A DNA stretch of 30,438 nt from a virus: positions 1 through 30,438 of IMG/VR virus record IMGVR_UViG_3300042924_002825, one strand, 5' to 3'. Made by a program: the position numbers and the translations under genes. The notes beneath the pieces are model-generated. The model was not told where the DNA came from. It did not search any database and saw nothing but the letters and a program-made list of their open reading frames with translations. Below are positions 28,917 to 30,438 of the stretch, one piece after another (positions within the stretch are counted from its first letter, which is position 1; every line of letters starts with the position of its first letter).

Positions 28917-29236
28917 GACATTCGGGCCTCGTACCTATGGTCCGCGCGGTCTTGCGTGGCTTCCCAATGGCGCATGCGGAGAAACTCGACTTCGACCTTC
29001 GCCTGATTTGCCAACGTCCTGGCGCGCACCATTTTCTTGATATAGTCCGACCAGAAGTCGCTGGCCTTTACTTGCAGTTCTGCTTTGCTGACGGCCATGT
29101 CCCCCAGTGCCGTCATGCGCTGGCTTAGGACGGCACTCTTGCCTTCCTCAAGCATGCGCGCGGCAGCATCCAAGTCCGCCCACTTCATGGCGGCTTCGCG
29201 GTAAAGTTCAGACTGGGGGCGCTTGTTCGTGTTCAT
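28913..29236 (-). CDS. Helical protein of ERF operon (107 aa)
   Basis: The product is nearly all helix, with 'KAELQVKASDFWSDYIKKMVRARTLANQAKVEVEFLRMRHWEATQ'. The pattern 'VKAS-x-x-W-x-x-Y-x-x-x-M-V-x-A-R-T-x-A-N-x-A-K-V-x-x-E-x-L-R-M-R' is well known from small proteins encoded beside ERF or RecT in phages. A role in recombination is likely but undefined. It is joined to the ERF gene upstream and the coiled-coil gene downstream by 4-base overlaps. Confidence 0.75.
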   Translation of the reverse strand: MNTNKRPQSELYREAAMKWADLDAAARMLEEGKSAVLSQRMTALGDMAVSKAELQVKASDFWSDYIKKMVRARTLANQAKVEVEFLRMRHWEATQDRADHRYEARMS

Positions 29237-29892
29237 TCAGCCGCCACCCTGACCAGCGCCTTGCGCTGTTCTGCCAAAGCGCCCGCAATCATTTTGGCTT
29301 CGTCGGCATAGCTTTCCTTCAGCCTCGCCAGCTTGGGTGCGTTCTCCGCATACCAATCGTCCAGTGCGGTTTCGGTCTTCAGTGAACCAATGGCCTTAAT
29401 GCTTTCGGTGACAAACGCGCGCGCGGCCTGACTGCGGTCGGGCTGGCGGCTGTTGTCTGCCGGCTTGCCAGCCGGCTTGTCGTCATCTTCGTCCGCGTCG
29501 ACACCTGTCGGAATCTGGAATAAGCCAAGAATGAAATACTTGCGGGCTGCTGTGTGGCACTTGTTCAAACACTTGTCGTCAAAGCCGCCTTTGGTGTTGC
29601 GCATGCTGGCGAGGCCCGTGATGCGATACGGTCCCGCTGTTGCCCCGCCGCTTGACAGGAAAAAGTCATAGTTCGCAGCGACTAAATCCCTGTCACCTAT
29701 GACGTTGTAGGACACTTCCGACTGCACAATCGCCAGGCCGCACTTCACAAGCGCGGGCTGCACCTTCTCCAGCACGTTCTCAATGCTGGCGTATTTGTAA
29801 CCGTAAAACTTGTTCTCACCCGTTTTTTGCACGTAGCCCACTTCCTGCATGACGCTCAACACGGCGTCTGAAATTTCCTTTGGCATTGTCAT
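29233..29892 (-). CDS. erf: ERF-family single-strand annealing protein
   Basis: The first ~140 residues have the ERF signature: GYKYASIENVLEKVQPALVKCGLAI, a middle strand, then 'DDKCLNKCHTAARKYFILGLFQIPTG'. The family anneals complementary single strands in phage recombination and circularisation, a step needed for headful P22-type genomes after entry. A linker rich in D, K and P (DADEDDDKPAGKPADNS) and a helical C-terminal region follow. The neighbours (helical partner, HNH nuclease, end of a probable exonuclease-like gene) fit a recombination cluster. ATG 29892 overlaps the HNH gene's end. Confidence 0.9.
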   Translation of the reverse strand: MTMPKEISDAVLSVMQEVGYVQKTGENKFYGYKYASIENVLEKVQPALVKCGLAIVQSEVSYNVIGDRDLVAANYDFFLSSGGATAGPYRITGLASMRNTKGGFDDKCLNKCHTAARKYFILGLFQIPTGVDADEDDDKPAGKPADNSRQPDRSQAARAFVTESIKAIGSLKTETALDDWYAENAPKLARLKESYADEAKMIAGALAEQRKALVRVAAE

Positions 29893-30257
29893 TTGTTTGT
29901 CCTCCGAACTTCCCCGTTAAACTTCCGCCAGCCGCTGAACTTGCGGCCTTTAAGTTTGCTTTGCGGGCGGTCCATTTCGCCCGACACAATCTTTTCGTGC
30001 AGTTCGCGCGCCACTTTCAGGCGCTTGGATTTGGAATTGCGTTGGTGTTCGAACGCCGACTTTTCCCGGTGACACCATACACAAATCACCGCTAAATTGC
30101 TTGCTTCGTGGGTGCCGGAATCCACAAGCGCCTGAATATGGTCGAAGTGGAACTGGTCCCACGGACAGACGCGCTTGCAGATATAGCAAGCCGCCTGAAC
30201 CTGGCCCGCCTTCAGGGCTTCCAGCTTCATACTGGCGCTGATTGCGGGGCGCTTCAT
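29889..30257 (-). CDS. HNH endonuclease (122 aa)
   Basis: The HNH core is at residues 24-65: zinc cysteines C24 and C27 (CYIC), the first histidine in FDH (39-40), N54 in ASNLAVIC, C59 and C62 (ICVWC), and H63. The N-terminus MKRPAISASMKLEAL is helical. The C-terminus is strongly basic (KSKRLKVARELHEK, KLKGRKFSGWRKFNGEVRR), suited to DNA binding. It overlaps the ERF gene and the upstream gene by 4 bases each, so it belongs to the early operon. It may be a recombination nuclease or a free-standing homing-type enzyme. A packaging HNH usually sits beside the terminase, so that role is less likely. Confidence 0.9.
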   Translation of the reverse strand: MKRPAISASMKLEALKAGQVQAACYICKRVCPWDQFHFDHIQALVDSGTHEASNLAVICVWCHREKSAFEHQRNSKSKRLKVARELHEKIVSGEMDRPQSKLKGRKFSGWRKFNGEVRRTNK

Positions 30258-30438
30258 GACCGCGCCTCGCGGATTGACAGGTTGCCGTTTGCCGCGCGCT
30301 TAATGACAACCCCGTGGCCCGATGCTTCTGCGGCATCGTCCTGCACCAAGGCTTTCAGTTCCTTCGCCGCGCCCGCATTTATCTTCGCGGGCTTGTTGGT
30401 CGATAGCCAAGCGTCGGCCCATGACGCCCACTCATTGT
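30254..30438 (-). CDS. C-terminal end of a probable recombination gene (cut by window edge)
   Basis: The frame is open to the right edge and ends in ATGA-type overlap with the HNH gene. The 61 visible residues (EWASWADAWLSTNKPAKINA, then ELKALVQDDAAEASGHGVVIKRAANGNLSIREA) resemble the end of YqaJ-like or related phage recombination proteins, in which a W-x-x-W helix is followed by 'D-A-x-E-A-x-G-H-G-x-x-x-K-R'. The location next to ERF supports an exonuclease or similar. The catalytic part is outside the window, so the call is tentative. Confidence 0.5.
   Translation of the reverse strand, partial: NEWASWADAWLSTNKPAKINAGAAKELKALVQDDAAEASGHGVVIKRAANGNLSIREARS

Noticed and set aside
1-30438. 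CRISPR array, retron or diversity-generating retroelement
   Set aside because: No regularly spaced short repeats and no reverse transcriptase motif were found; the collar-like gene has no template-repeat pair.
1-30438. Integrated prophage with host DNA in the window
   Set aside because: Phage genes lie on both sides of the attachment core, so no host segment is visible.

Overview
The window is almost wall-to-wall genes of a temperate, short-tailed (podovirus-type) phage, GC-rich and with an alphaproteobacterial flavour. It has a P22-type portal (726 aa) and a P22 gp10-type tail stabilisation protein. The coat is of the N4-gp56 family, and three consecutive proteins look like DNA-ejection proteins. 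A 39-base piece of a tRNA-Pro gene beside the integrase points to an alphaproteobacterial host. Phage genes lie on both sides of that tRNA piece, so I read it as an uninterrupted attP. That makes the window a phage genome (virion, circular or permuted contig) rather than a prophage sitting in a chromosome. Both ends of the window cut through genes.

Layout. Bases 1-24587 form one plus-strand late block: tailspike (cut by the left edge), terminase small and large subunits, portal, four small or medium virion proteins, a tandem-repeat protein, scaffold, major coat protein, a probable decoration protein and a hairpin terminator. Then come head-completion and tail genes, a GNAT-like protein, three ejection-type proteins and a second tail fibre. 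A spread-out lysis region (19.85-23.35 kb) follows: M15 peptidase endolysin, two membrane-protein holin candidates and overlapping Rz/Rz1 spanins. Three unusual genes interrupt it: a metallophosphoesterase with an N-terminal HTH, a TSCPD-like protein and a HECAH zinc-peptidase-like protein. The block ends with a 415-aa two-part protein. Eight junctions use a one-base TAATG stop/start overlap, so translation is probably coupled through much of the structural operon.

From 24593 to the right edge all genes are on the minus strand. The part nearest the late genes (24.6-26.5 kb) is a small control and accessory region with two HTH proteins, two small membrane proteins and two predicted promoters. 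Each promoter has an inverted repeat over its core and a copy of the same 37-bp repeat directly upstream. Bases 26.46-26.81 kb hold the attP region: the tRNA-Pro core flanked by matching 19-bp arm repeats and preceded by a promoter-like sequence. Next come the tyrosine integrase, an overlapping excisionase-like gene, small regulators, an ERF single-strand annealing protein, an HNH endonuclease and the end of a probable recombination gene. Replication genes, the main repressor and the start of the tailspike must lie outside the window.

The most interesting points are the attP arrangement, which keeps the 5' half of the tRNA and so would have to supply its promoter; the duplicated repeat-promoter-operator layout; the HTH-metallophosphoesterase and zinc-peptidase cargo inside the lysis region; and changes in base composition inside two genes encoding probable ejected proteins.
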